Shown here in pieces: positions 33,088-41,449 of a stretch of DNA of 64,000 nt. Under the pieces are notes generated by a model, which did not search any database, was not told the DNA's origin, and saw only the letters and a list, made by a program, of their open reading frames with translations. Origin of the DNA: Mesorhizobium sp. YC-39. Its GTDB lineage: Bacteria > Pseudomonadota > Alphaproteobacteria > Rhizobiales > Rhizobiaceae. Location: assembly GCF_025753795.1 (NCBI RefSeq), contig NZ_JAOWPS010000001.1:1922001-1986000 (forward strand). Direction: 5' to 3'. The position numbers and the translations under genes are program-made. Numbering within the stretch: the stretch's first letter is position 1; every line of letters starts with the position of its first letter.

Positions 33088-33230
33088 GGTGTGCTGACAT
33101 TCAGGTCAGGCCGAGCCGAAAATGGTGGCTTCCGAGAACCGGAGCGGAGGGTACTTTTCGTACGTGAGCACCGGAAGCGTAGGAAGCCGCCATTTGCAGG
33201 CCGGCCTCACCTGAATGTCAGTACACCTTA
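33085..33230. repeat. 146-bp palindromic repeat element between convergent dmmC and XRE-cupin genes
   Basis: The outermost 22 bases at each end are inverted copies with one mismatch (TAAGGTGTGCTGACATTCAGG at the left; the right end is its complement with one change). Symmetry continues to about 50 bases inward through the AAATGG(T/C)GGCTTCC block to a central TACTTTTCGTACG. The stop codons of both neighbouring genes (TAA at 33085-33087, and 33230-33228) are the first bases of the two ends. It is of the rhizobial mosaic-repeat or MITE type and can fold as a bidirectional terminator. Confidence 0.75.
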
Positions 33231-33944
33231 GCCCGCGCTGTTTTGCGGATAGCAGATGATCGAGAGGTAGCGCATCGGCAGAACCGTCAGCACTTCGGGC
33301 CCATGCGGGGCGTCGGCGTCGAAGAACAGGCTGTCGCCGGGCTTCATTGGATAGAGATTGCTGCCATGCCGGTAAGTAACCTCGCCTTCGAGCATATAGA
33401 GGAACTCCATGCCCTCATGCTGGAAGGTCGGGAACACATCGGAATCCTCGGTCAGCGTGATCAGATAAGGTTCGACGACCACGCCGCTGGTGTTGGAGCC
33501 GATATGGCCAAGCAGATTGTACTGATGGCCGGCACGCGTGCCGCGGCGCTCGACGTCGAGGCCTTCGCCGGCCTTGACGAAGACAGCACTTCGCTCCTCC
33601 TCGAAGCGCCGGAAGAAGGCGGTGACGGGAACGCCGAGCGCTCGCGACAGCGCCTGCAAAGTGGTCAGTGATGGCGAGGTGATGCCGTTCTCGATCTTCG
33701 ATAGCATGCCCAGCGAAATGTCGGTGGCGACCGCGAGGTCGGCGACGGTGATGCCAAGCTTCTTGCGGAACGCCCGCACCTCGCGGCCGATCGCGACTTC
33801 TAGCACTTTTTCACGGGTGTCGCGAATGGCGTGCGGGTTTTGGGTCAGCGGCGTGCGGATGGTTCGCCCGTCGGCGGCCTTCGGCAATGGCTTGGCCTTG
33901 GCCGCGGTGATGCCAGGCTTGGAATCTGAAGACTTTTTCGCCAT
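33228..33944 (-). CDS. XRE-family regulator with C-terminal cupin domain
   Basis: A 238-residue regulator. After a 50-residue basic linker it has a Cro/CI-type HTH (KLGITVADLAVATDISLGMLSKIENG, about 62-87) and a cupin_2 sensor domain (HEGMEFLYMLEGEVTY...KPGDSLFFDADAPHGPEV, about 178-225). Proteins of this type control catabolic operons and bind small metabolites. It sits between dmmDABC (convergent) and tmm (divergent), with an inverted repeat just upstream, so it is the leading candidate for the regulator of the TMA/TMAO genes. Confidence 0.88.
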   Translation of the reverse strand: MAKKSSDSKPGITAAKAKPLPKAADGRTIRTPLTQNPHAIRDTREKVLEVAIGREVRAFRKKLGITVADLAVATDISLGMLSKIENGITSPSLTTLQALSRALGVPVTAFFRRFEEERSAVFVKAGEGLDVERRGTRAGHQYNLLGHIGSNTSGVVVEPYLITLTEDSDVFPTFQHEGMEFLYMLEGEVTYRHGSNLYPMKPGDSLFFDADAPHGPEVLTVLPMRYLSIICYPQNSAG

Positions 33945-34290
33945 GTCGCCGCCCCCGAACCCTGTGGATTTATTTCACTCAAGGTGAACATATTCGTTGC
34001 CGATACATGAGCGCAACCGCCGCAACAAGCCCTGCGTGGCGGATTGCCCGGTTTTCCCGATGTTTGGTCCGCGACCGCTTTTCCCCGAAAGTTGCAATCG
34101 CGCAACGCTGTTTCGACGCAAGACCTGTTGACAGCACGGGAGCGCCAATTACTGTCCCTGTCAGTGAAATTTGTTTCGTAAGAGCAATTCCAGGAAAAGT
34201 GTGAAACGGTTTTCCCGGGAAAAGCTCGTAGGCGCTTTCCCTTGGGAATTGCGTCAAGACAAAAGTCGAAATCAGAACGGGAGGTCCGCA
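33945..34290. promoter_or_regulatory. Divergent promoter region between XRE-cupin gene and tmm
   Basis: Within this gap there is no gene. It holds the inverted repeat TTCAC-n5-GTGAA (33974-33988, near the regulator start), a TGAAA-n4-TTTCG half-symmetric site (34165-34178), and a repeat element at 34182-34260. Promoters for both directions are expected here but no strong -35/-10 pair stands out. Confidence 0.5.
34182..34260. repeat. Rhizobial intergenic palindromic repeat, copy 2
   Basis: It opens with GAGCAATTCCAGGAAAAG, contains the palindrome TTTTCCCGGGAAAA (34210-34223), and ends GGGAATTGCGTCAAGAC. Its ends match the copy at 9338-9387 (opposite strand). It lies in the tmm leader, 31 bases before the start. 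Confidence 0.6.
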
Positions 34291-35649
34291 ATGAAAAGTC
34301 GTGTTGCCGTCATTGGTGCCGGACCGTCTGGTATGGCCCAACTCAGGGCCTTCAAGTCAGCGGCCGACAAGGGCGCCGATATTCCCGAAATCGTCTGCTT
34401 CGAAAAGCAGTCCGACTGGGGCGGCCTGTGGAACTACACGTGGCGCACCGGTCTCGACGAGCATGGTGATCCGGTCCACGGCTCGATGTACCGCTACCTC
34501 TGGTCGAATGGGCCGAAGGAATGCCTCGAATTCGCCGATTACACGTTCGAGGAGCATTTCGGCCGGCCGATCGGCTCTTACCCGCCGCGTGCCGTGCTGT
34601 GGGACTATATCAAGGGTCGTGTCGAGAAATCCGGCGTGCGTAAATGGGTGCGCTTCAACAGCCCGGTGCGCATGGTCACTTTCTCGGACCAGACCAAGAA
34701 ATTCACCGTCACCGCGCATGATCGCGCCAACGACGTCACTTACTCCGAGGAATTCGACAATGTCGTCGTCGCCTCCGGACATTTCTCCGTACCCAACGTG
34801 CCTTATTTCGAGGGCTTCTCGACCTTCAACGGCCGTATCCTGCACAGCCATGATTTTCGCGACGCCATGGAATTCAAGGGCAAGGACATACTGATCATCG
34901 GCCGTTCCTATTCGGCCGAGGACATCGGTTCGCAATGCTACAAATACGGCGCCAAATCCATCACCTCCAGCTATCGCTCCAAGCCGATGGGCTTCAAATG
35001 GCCGGAGAACTGGAAGGAAGTGCCACTGCTGCAGAAGGTCGTCGGCAAGACCGCCCATTTCAAAGATGGCACCACCAGGGATGTCGACGCCATCATCCTG
35101 TGCACGGGTTATCTCCACTCCTTCCCCTTCCTCACCGACGATCTGAAGCTCAAGACCGCCAACCGCATGTGGCCGGACGGTATCTACGAAGGCGTCGTCT
35201 GGGAGAAGAATCCGCAGCTGTCCTATATCGGCATGCAGGACCAGTTCTACACCTTCAACATGTTCGACGCGCAGGCCTGGTTCGCCCGCGACGTCATCAT
35301 GGGTCGCATCAAGCTGCCGTCGGCCGAGGCGATGGTGGCGCATGGCGCGAAGTGGCGCGCTCGCGAGGAAACGCTCGAAGATGCCGAGCAGATGATCTGG
35401 TTCCAGGGCGACTACACCAAGGAATTGATGGACCAGACCGATTATCCCGGCTTCGACGTCGAGGCTGTCAATCAGACCTTCATGGAGTGGGAGCACCACA
35501 AGATGGAGAACATCATGACATTCCGCGACAATGCCTATCGCTCGCTGATGACCGGCACGATGGCGCCGCTGCACCATACGCCCTGGCTGCAGGCGATGGA
35601 CGATTCGATGGAGAGCTATCTGGAGGTCAAAGGAGTCGCGGCGGAGTAG
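34291..35649 (+). CDS. tmm: Trimethylamine monooxygenase (flavin-containing monooxygenase)
   Basis: A 452-residue FMO. The FAD motif [15 protein letters not shown] is at 6-20, the FMO signature [12 protein letters not shown] is near 184-195, and the NADPH motif [12 protein letters not shown] follows. [12 protein letters not shown] and the closing [17 protein letters not shown] region fit bacterial trimethylamine monooxygenases, which oxidise TMA to TMAO with NADPH and O2. The ATG at 34291 follows GGGAGG. Tdm, Dmm and TmoXWV genes around it make the substrate call strong. Confidence 0.9.
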   Translation: MKSRVAVIGAGPSGMAQLRAFKSAADKGADIPEIVCFEKQSDWGGLWNYTWRTGLDEHGDPVHGSMYRYLWSNGPKECLEFADYTFEEHFGRPIGSYPPRAVLWDYIKGRVEKSGVRKWVRFNSPVRMVTFSDQTKKFTVTAHDRANDVTYSEEFDNVVVASGHFSVPNVPYFEGFSTFNGRILHSHDFRDAMEFKGKDILIIGRSYSAEDIGSQCYKYGAKSITSSYRSKPMGFKWPENWKEVPLLQKVVGKTAHFKDGTTRDVDAIILCTGYLHSFPFLTDDLKLKTANRMWPDGIYEGVVWEKNPQLSYIGMQDQFYTFNMFDAQAWFARDVIMGRIKLPSAEAMVAHGAKWRAREETLEDAEQMIWFQGDYTKELMDQTDYPGFDVEAVNQTFMEWEHHKMENIMTFRDNAYRSLMTGTMAPLHHTPWLQAMDDSMESYLEVKGVAAE

Positions 35650-35679
35650 CGGCTTCCTCGCCGCACCCAAGGGTTCCGA

Positions 35680-36057
35680 TCAAACCGACGCCACGACCCA
35701 CTCATGGCGGCTCTTGCCATAGACGGACTTTGTTGGCGCGGGGAATGACGGATCGGCGAAACAGCCGACGGCCACTGCGACCGCCTCCGGTTTTCGTGAC
35801 GGATACCAGAACACGTTTGAGCCGCACATTCCGCAGAAATGAAAGGTGATAGGGAAGCCGCTGTCGGAATCGCGCTGGAAAGTCTTGGACGAGCCGCTGA
35901 TCTCGGTTGCGGCGGCGTCGAAGAAGGCCGCGATCCCGAATGGGCTGCCGGTCCGACGCTGACAGTCCAGGCAATGGCAAAGCGAGACCATGGCGGGCTC
36001 TTGCGGGCAACTTATCTGCAATTGGCCGCAGGTGCATCTGGCCATTCTGCTGGTCAT
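35680..36057 (-). CDS. GFA/CENP-V-fold zinc protein
   Basis: A 125-residue protein of the glutathione-dependent formaldehyde-activating (GFA) family. Zinc-binding cysteines are in CTCGQLQISC (8-17), LCHCLDCQRRTGSPF (27-41) and HFCGMCGSNVFW (73-84). Many members have no proven formaldehyde activity. The ATG at 36057 follows AGGAGAAGGAGA; the gene starts 36 bases after tmoV and is probably the last gene of the tmo operon. TMAO breakdown releases formaldehyde, so a detoxifying role is possible. Confidence 0.82.
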   Translation of the reverse strand: MTSRMARCTCGQLQISCPQEPAMVSLCHCLDCQRRTGSPFGIAAFFDAAATEISGSSKTFQRDSDSGFPITFHFCGMCGSNVFWYPSRKPEAVAVAVGCFADPSFPAPTKSVYGKSRHEWVVASV

Positions 36058-36092
36058 TCTCCTTCTCCTTTCGGTGGTATCGGCGGTTGAGT

Positions 36093-38072
36093 TTACCCCA
36101 GCCTTGCCCGTGCCTTGGCCGTCCAGGCGTTGAACAGCCGGTCGGCGACGATGCCGATGAAGGCGATGGCGAGGCCGGCGACGATGCCGCGGCCGGAATC
36201 GGCCTTGGACAATGCGATGAACACCTCCTGGCCGAGATCGCGCGTGCCGACCATGGCGCAGATGATGATCATCGCCAGCGCCATCAGGATCGTCTGGTTG
36301 ACGCCAAGCATGATCTCCGGCAGCGCCAGCGGCAATTGCACGCGAAAGAAGGTCTGACGCTTGGTGCAGCCCGACACCTTCGCCGCCTCGATCAGCGCCG
36401 GCGGCACCTGTCGGATGCCGAGATTGGTGTAGCGGATGGCCGGCACCACGGCGAAGGCGACGGTGGCGATCATCGCGGTGACGTCGCCGACGCGGAACAG
36501 CATCACCACCGGGATGATGAAGCAGAAGGACGGCAGCACCTGCAGCGTGTCGATGATGGGCGTCACGATCTTCTCGAAACGGTCGCTGCGTGACGCCATC
36601 AGCCCGACTGGAATACCGATCAGGCAAGCGATAAACGCCGAGATGCCGCATAGATAGACCGTCGCCATGGTCTTTTCCCAGAGGCCGGTGACGGCGCAGA
36701 AGGCAGTCAGTGCGGCGACGAGAGCAGCAAGGCGCAAGCCGGAGAGCTGGTAGCCGGCAAGGCCGAGCAGGAACACCGTACCCAGCCACGGAAAACCTTC
36801 GCAGAAGGCGCGCACCGGGTTCAGCACATTGAGGATGAGTGCCACGCGGAAGGCTTCGATCATGTCGAAGAAATTGAGCGTGATCCAGTTCACCGCGGCC
36901 TTCCACAGCGGCGCAGTGGTGAGGGTCATCGCCTTCGGCAGCGCCGCGAAGGCTGGCACGAACAGGCTGAGCAACGTGGTGATGGCGAGGATGGCGATTG
37001 CCAACGTCAGATTGGGATAGCGCCGCCAGAAGCTTCGTCTGGCCTCCTGATGGGCGCTGCCCTTTGCCTGCTTGTGGGCGATGGCCTGGCTCAGCCGGTC
37101 GAGCGCGATGGCTAGCGCCACGATGGCGAGGCCGGCTTCCATCGCCTCGCCGACCTTCAGCGCCCTGAGCGCCAGGAGCACATCGTAGCCGAGGCCGCCG
37201 GCGCCGATCATCGAGGCGATGATCACCATGTTCAGCGCCAGCATGATGACCTGGTTGACGCCGACCATCAGCGTCGGTCGCGCCGAGGGCAACAGCACCT
37301 TCCACAGTTTCTGCCGCGCCGTGCAGCCGGCCATCTCGCTGAAATCGTCGATTTCGGACGGCACCCTGGACAGGCCGAGCATCGTCGCCCGCACCATCGG
37401 CGGCGTCGCGAAAATCGCTGTCGCGATCATCGCCGAAACCGGGCTGTTGCCGAACAACAGCAGCATCGGGATCAGATAGGCGAAGGTCGGGATCGTCTGC
37501 ATCAGATCGAGGGCAGGGGAGACGATGAGCCTTTCGGCCCACGGCTTGCGCCATGCCCAGATGCCAACGAACAGGCCGGTGACGATACAGAACGGCACGG
37601 CGATCGAGATCAGGGCCAGCGTCAGCATGGCGCTGGTCCATTGGCCGAACAGCGCGATGTAGAGGAAGCAGCCGCCGACCAGCGCGCCGAGCTTCCAGCC
37701 GCCGGCGGCGCGTCCGGCGAGGTATGCCGCGGCGCAGACGCCGACCCAGGACAGGCGCGGCAGCACGAACATGTCGGCGCCATGGCCGATCTTGAAATTC
37801 TTGGCCAGAAGATTGAGTGCGAAATCCAGCGGCACACCGAGCACGGCGGTGATCGAACGGGTCAGCCAGGAGAAGTTCGACTTTATCCAGCGCATCAGTG
37901 CGCTGACCCAGTCGGCAACCGGAATCACCGCCTCGGTCGGATAGTTGACGGCCCACGACATGCTATCCCGCAACAGGAACACGACCAGCACAGCCGCAAG
38001 CGCCAAGGCCCAGATCGCCAGCCAGCGTTGAACTGGGGGCCTGGATTCGCTGGCGCTTGCCGTCACCGTCAT
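36093..38072 (-). CDS. tmoV: TMAO ABC transporter permease with two tandem permease domains
   Basis: A 659-residue membrane protein made of two copies of a ProW/OpuAB-type permease. The EAA-like loops are EMAGCTARQKLWKVLLPSAR (about 241-260) and KVSGCTKRQTFFRVQLPLAL (about 580). A hydrophilic linker near 340-355 joins the halves. Quaternary-amine importers usually carry one permease domain per chain; the fusion would supply both halves of the channel in one protein. It overlaps the ATPase gene by four bases. Confidence 0.82.
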   Translation of the reverse strand: MTVTASASESRPPVQRWLAIWALALAAVLVVFLLRDSMSWAVNYPTEAVIPVADWVSALMRWIKSNFSWLTRSITAVLGVPLDFALNLLAKNFKIGHGADMFVLPRLSWVGVCAAAYLAGRAAGGWKLGALVGGCFLYIALFGQWTSAMLTLALISIAVPFCIVTGLFVGIWAWRKPWAERLIVSPALDLMQTIPTFAYLIPMLLLFGNSPVSAMIATAIFATPPMVRATMLGLSRVPSEIDDFSEMAGCTARQKLWKVLLPSARPTLMVGVNQVIMLALNMVIIASMIGAGGLGYDVLLALRALKVGEAMEAGLAIVALAIALDRLSQAIAHKQAKGSAHQEARRSFWRRYPNLTLAIAILAITTLLSLFVPAFAALPKAMTLTTAPLWKAAVNWITLNFFDMIEAFRVALILNVLNPVRAFCEGFPWLGTVFLLGLAGYQLSGLRLAALVAALTAFCAVTGLWEKTMATVYLCGISAFIACLIGIPVGLMASRSDRFEKIVTPIIDTLQVLPSFCFIIPVVMLFRVGDVTAMIATVAFAVVPAIRYTNLGIRQVPPALIEAAKVSGCTKRQTFFRVQLPLALPEIMLGVNQTILMALAMIIICAMVGTRDLGQEVFIALSKADSGRGIVAGLAIAFIGIVADRLFNAWTAKARARLG

Positions 38073-39148
38073 GCGCCGGGTCTCGGGTGCTCTATGCCGG
38101 CCAGAAGATCGATAACCGCTTGCGGCGTCACCTCGCCGATCGGCTCGCCGGAGCCGTTGACCACGGCGAACGGTTTGCCGGCGGCAACGATATCTGCCGA
38201 GAAGCTCGATATTCTGGCATCCGGCGCCACCGTGCCGCCATGCTCGCTGCCGTCGCAGGCGCGCATCAGGCTGCGCGCCGAGATCACCTTGGCGCGGTGG
38301 ACGTCGCGGGTGAATTCGGCGACATAGTCGGTCGCCGGATTGACCACCAGCTCTTCCGGCGTGCCGATCTGGATGACCTCGCCGTCCTTCATGATGGCGA
38401 TGCGGTCGGCCAGCCGGATGGCTTCGTCGAAATCATGGGTGATGAAGACGATGGTTTTGTGCAGCATGGTCTGCAGCCGCATTAATTCGTCCTGCATCTC
38501 GCGGCGGATCAGCGGATCGAGCGCCGAGAACGGTTCGTCGAGGAACCAGACTTCCGGCTTGGTGGCGAGGCTGCGGGCGATGCCGACACGCTGCTGCTGG
38601 CCACCGGACAATTCGCGCGGATAGAAATGCTCGCGTCCGCGTAAGCCCACAAGTTCGATGACCTCGCGGGCGCGCGCCTCACGCGTCGCCCGATCCTGTC
38701 CCTGGATGCCGAGGGGAAAGGCGATGTTCTCCAGCACGTTGAGGTGCGGCAAAAGCGCAAAATTCTGGAACACCATGCCCATGCGATGACGTCTGAGTTC
38801 GATCAGCGCGGCATCGGATATCTTGAGCAGATCCTTACCCTCGAACTCGACCTTGCCATGCGTCGGCTCGACCAGCCGCGACATGCAGCGCACCAGCGTC
38901 GACTTGCCCGACCCCGAAAGCCCCATGATGATGAAGATCTCGCCCTGGCGGATTTCGAGGTCGACGGCGCGCACTGCGCCCACCAGCCCGGCCGCAGCGA
39001 CTTCCGCCATGCTGGCCTTGCCGTCGCGCTGGCGGATGAAATGCGCCGCGTTCGCCCCGAACAGTTTCCAGACATTGCGGCAGGCAAGTTTTATCGGGCG
39101 GGCATCCTTGCCTGCTGTCGTCAAAGTCTGTTCAGTCGCTTCCGTCAT
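38069..39148 (-). CDS. tmoW: TMAO ABC transporter ATP-binding protein, ProV type
   Basis: A 359-residue ATPase of the glycine betaine type. It has the leading insert VWKLFG...SMAEVAAAG before the first strand, Walker A GLSGSGKST, the signature LSGGQQQRV, Walker B VWFLDEPFSALD and a CBS-like C-terminal part (from about 290). The ATG at 39148 follows AGAAGGA. The gene overlaps tmoV and lies 77 bases after tmoX. Confidence 0.87.
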   Translation of the reverse strand: MTEATEQTLTTAGKDARPIKLACRNVWKLFGANAAHFIRQRDGKASMAEVAAAGLVGAVRAVDLEIRQGEIFIIMGLSGSGKSTLVRCMSRLVEPTHGKVEFEGKDLLKISDAALIELRRHRMGMVFQNFALLPHLNVLENIAFPLGIQGQDRATREARAREVIELVGLRGREHFYPRELSGGQQQRVGIARSLATKPEVWFLDEPFSALDPLIRREMQDELMRLQTMLHKTIVFITHDFDEAIRLADRIAIMKDGEVIQIGTPEELVVNPATDYVAEFTRDVHRAKVISARSLMRACDGSEHGGTVAPDARISSFSADIVAAGKPFAVVNGSGEPIGEVTPQAVIDLLAGIEHPRPGA

Positions 39149-39225
39149 TCGGTCGTCCTTCTGGAGTATCAAAGAATGAGGCCCGGCTGATCAACAGCCG
39201 GGTCTCACTTTTCCAGTCGGAACGA

Positions 39226-40200
39226 TCACTGCGCCCAGGCTTTCCAGTCGGCTTCGTGGGCCGCGATCCAGGCGGCGGCGACGTCTTCCGGCGTCTTGCC
39301 GCCGAGATCGATCTCGCCGCTCATCTTGTTGAGCTCGTCGGTGTCGACCGTATAGGCTTTCGCCACCTTGTAGGCGATCGGCCATTTGTCCTTCATGCCG
39401 GCCCAGGAATATTTCCAGATCTCGCCATGCGGCTTGCCGCAGTCATATTTGGCGTCGGGATTCGTGCCCCATTTCGGGTCACCGTAACACTCCGGCGTAT
39501 ATTCGGGGAATTCGACCCATTCGCCCTTGTATTTGGCCGGCGCCCAATGCGGCGAATAGACCCAAAGCATGATCGGCGCCTTGCGCTGATAGGCTGAATC
39601 GAGCTCGGCGAACATCGCCGCGTCGGTGCCGGCATGGATGACGGTGAAGGGCAGCTTCAGCGCCTCGACGCGTTCGTCGTCAAAGCCTTCCCAGGTCACC
39701 GGGCCGCCGAGATAACGACCCTTCGGGGCCGTCTCGGCCGTCGAAAACGCTTCGGCGCATTTGGGGTCCTTCAGCGCTTCCCAGTTGGGCAGGCCGGGGC
39801 ATTTCTCCTTCATGTATTCGGGAAACCACCACTCTTCCTTGGCCTTCGGCCCGAGCTTGCCGAGCCGTTCGGTCTGCCCGGTCGCGTCGGAAGCCTTCAT
39901 GGCTTCGCCGGCCGTCGTGTCCCAGAATTCCATGCCGACATCGAGGTCGCCATTGGTGAGACCGGTGGTCAGGCTGGAGAGATAATCGGCGGTCGGATAC
40001 TCCACCGTGTAGCCGAGCTTTTCAAGGATGCCGCCGAGGATCTTGGCGTTCAGGTTGACGCTGGTCCAGTCGAACAGCGCGATCTTGATCGGGTCGTTGG
40101 ATTCAGGTGCGGCCGCTTGCGCCACCGGCGCCAGTGTGTTTGCGGCGGCAAGTATTAAGGCTCCCATTGATACCTTGGAAATCATGCTCCGAAGTGACAT
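39226..40200 (-). CDS. tmoX: TMAO/quaternary amine periplasmic binding protein
   Basis: A 324-residue OpuAC-type binding protein with a signal peptide (SMGALILAAANTLAPVAQAA). The mature part is rich in Trp and Tyr (FDWTSVN, GMEFWDT, EEWWFPEY, GPVTWEGF, MLWVYSPHW), as needed for an aromatic cage around a methylated amine. A choline or betaine ligand is the alternative; adjacency to tmm and the tmoW/tmoV pair favours TMAO. The ATG at 40200 follows AGGAG. Confidence 0.85.
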   Translation of the reverse strand: MSLRSMISKVSMGALILAAANTLAPVAQAAAPESNDPIKIALFDWTSVNLNAKILGGILEKLGYTVEYPTADYLSSLTTGLTNGDLDVGMEFWDTTAGEAMKASDATGQTERLGKLGPKAKEEWWFPEYMKEKCPGLPNWEALKDPKCAEAFSTAETAPKGRYLGGPVTWEGFDDERVEALKLPFTVIHAGTDAAMFAELDSAYQRKAPIMLWVYSPHWAPAKYKGEWVEFPEYTPECYGDPKWGTNPDAKYDCGKPHGEIWKYSWAGMKDKWPIAYKVAKAYTVDTDELNKMSGEIDLGGKTPEDVAAAWIAAHEADWKAWAQ

Positions 40201-40511
40201 GCTTGTTCTCCTGTCAAGCTCTGGTGAAGATTCGTTCCCGTCTCGCGTCTTTTTCTGATTGTGTTGGAAAAGCTGGTCGCAGCGCAAGGCCTTGGCGCCA
40301 CAATGCTATCGCCGCCGATGCCGGCGCGGAAGGGTGGGTGCCAAATCTGATGAAGATGTCGTGCGGGGACGGGCTGCGTCATGGCATCAGGTGGAACGCT
40401 GCGCAAGCAGCCATCCGCGGATCGATCGCCGGTCTTGCAGTGCCGTGAAACCTGCGAGCCATCAAGGTCCCATGATCCCTGGCCGGCGAACCTTATGGCC
40501 CGCCAAGGCCG

Positions 40512-40526
40512 TTTCATGGGATGAAA
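40512..40526. promoter_or_regulatory. Inverted repeat TTTCAT-GGG-ATGAAA upstream of tmoX
   Basis: The six-base arms are perfect and it is followed by the AT-rich ATTATATATACC. It shares the TTTCA/TGAAA half-sites seen upstream of mgsA. Confidence 0.45.
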
Positions 40527-40571
40527 TTATATATACCAAGGTTCATATTGCGCAAACGCATAATGCGACCA

Positions 40572-40621
40572 GAGCATCGGACCGAAAAGTGTGAGGCGGT
40601 TTTCGGATATTTCCGATGCTC
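40572..40621. repeat. REP-type palindrome with nested stems
   Basis: The outer arms GAGCATCGGA (40572-40581) and TCCGATGCTC (40612-40621) are perfect, and inside CCGAAAA pairs with TTTTCGG. Its AAAAGTGTGA(G/A)(G/A)CGGTTTTC core resembles the repeat at 34182. Confidence 0.6.
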
Positions 40622-40651
40622 GAGCAACGAACATCGCGCAATTGGGTGTTC

Positions 40652-41437
40652 TCACGACATGATCAGGCCGCCATCGACATTGATGGTCTGGCCGGTGATG
40701 TAGGCGGCGTCGTCGCTGGCCAGAAAGCTGACCAGGCCGGAAACGTCCTCGCCGCTGCCGGCGCGGCCCATCGGGATGTTCCTAACCCATTCGGCCATCA
40801 GCTCGCCGGGCTTGTAATCGCCCATCAGTCTGCCCCATGCCGCGTCATTGTAGGCCCACATATCGGTGTCGATGATGCCGGGGCAGATCGCATTGACGGT
40901 GATCTTCTCCTTCGCCACCTCCTTGGCCAGGCTCTGGGTGATGCCGACGACGCCGAACTTCGACGCTGCATAATGCGGCGTGTAGATAAAACCCTGGCGC
41001 GCCTGGCCGGAGGCGGTGTTGATCAGCCGTCCGCCGTCGCCATGCTTGCGCATGCGCGCAATCGCCTCCTGGCAGCACAGGAACACGCCTTTGGTGTTCA
41101 CCGCCATCACCTTGTCCCACTCTGCCTCGGTCATCGCCTCGATCCTGGCAATGGTGATGACGCCGGCATTCTGCACCGAAATGTCGACGCGGCCGAATTC
41201 TTGTTCGGCCAGATCATAGAGCGCTGCGACCTCGTCCTTCTTGGTCACGTCCATCCGCATTGACGCGACCTTGGCGCCTTCCGCCTTCAGGCTGGCGGCG
41301 ACTTCGTCGACGCGCGGGTCGATGGCGCTGACGACGACTGCAGCACCCTCAGCCGCGAAGCGCCGTGCCATGGCCGCGCCGATGCCGCCGCTGGCGCCCG
41401 TGACGACCGCAGTTTTTCCCTGGAAACGCTTCTGCAC
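40652..41437 (-). CDS. Short-chain dehydrogenase/reductase, sugar or polyol type
   Basis: A 261-residue SDR. The NAD(P) motif is TGASGGIGAAMARR (14-27), the active site has S (NTASGQ) and YAASK, and NAG is seen in VQNAGVI. The closing GQTINVDGGL is typical. It lies 13 bases after the other SDR gene. The substrate is unknown; the RbsABC-type transporter suggests a sugar or polyol. Confidence 0.85.
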   Translation of the reverse strand: MQKRFQGKTAVVTGASGGIGAAMARRFAAEGAAVVVSAIDPRVDEVAASLKAEGAKVASMRMDVTKKDEVAALYDLAEQEFGRVDISVQNAGVITIARIEAMTEAEWDKVMAVNTKGVFLCCQEAIARMRKHGDGGRLINTASGQARQGFIYTPHYAASKFGVVGITQSLAKEVAKEKITVNAICPGIIDTDMWAYNDAAWGRLMGDYKPGELMAEWVRNIPMGRAGSGEDVSGLVSFLASDDAAYITGQTINVDGGLIMS

Positions 41438-41449
41438 TTTTCTTCTCTC

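Larger units (their letters stand above)
40201..40651. other. 451-base intergenic region upstream of tmoX
   Basis: No gene is supported. It holds the inverted repeat at 40512-40526, an AT-rich stretch (40521-40550) that could be the tmoX promoter, and the REP-type palindrome at 40572-40621. The latter may end the SDR transcript that arrives from 40652. Confidence 0.5.

Noticed and set aside
35680..37956. A single 758-codon frame joining the GFA protein to a long upstream part
   Set aside because: Only the last 125 codons have family motifs. The rest lies out of frame across tmoV, and AGGAGAAGGAGA precedes the ATG at 36057.
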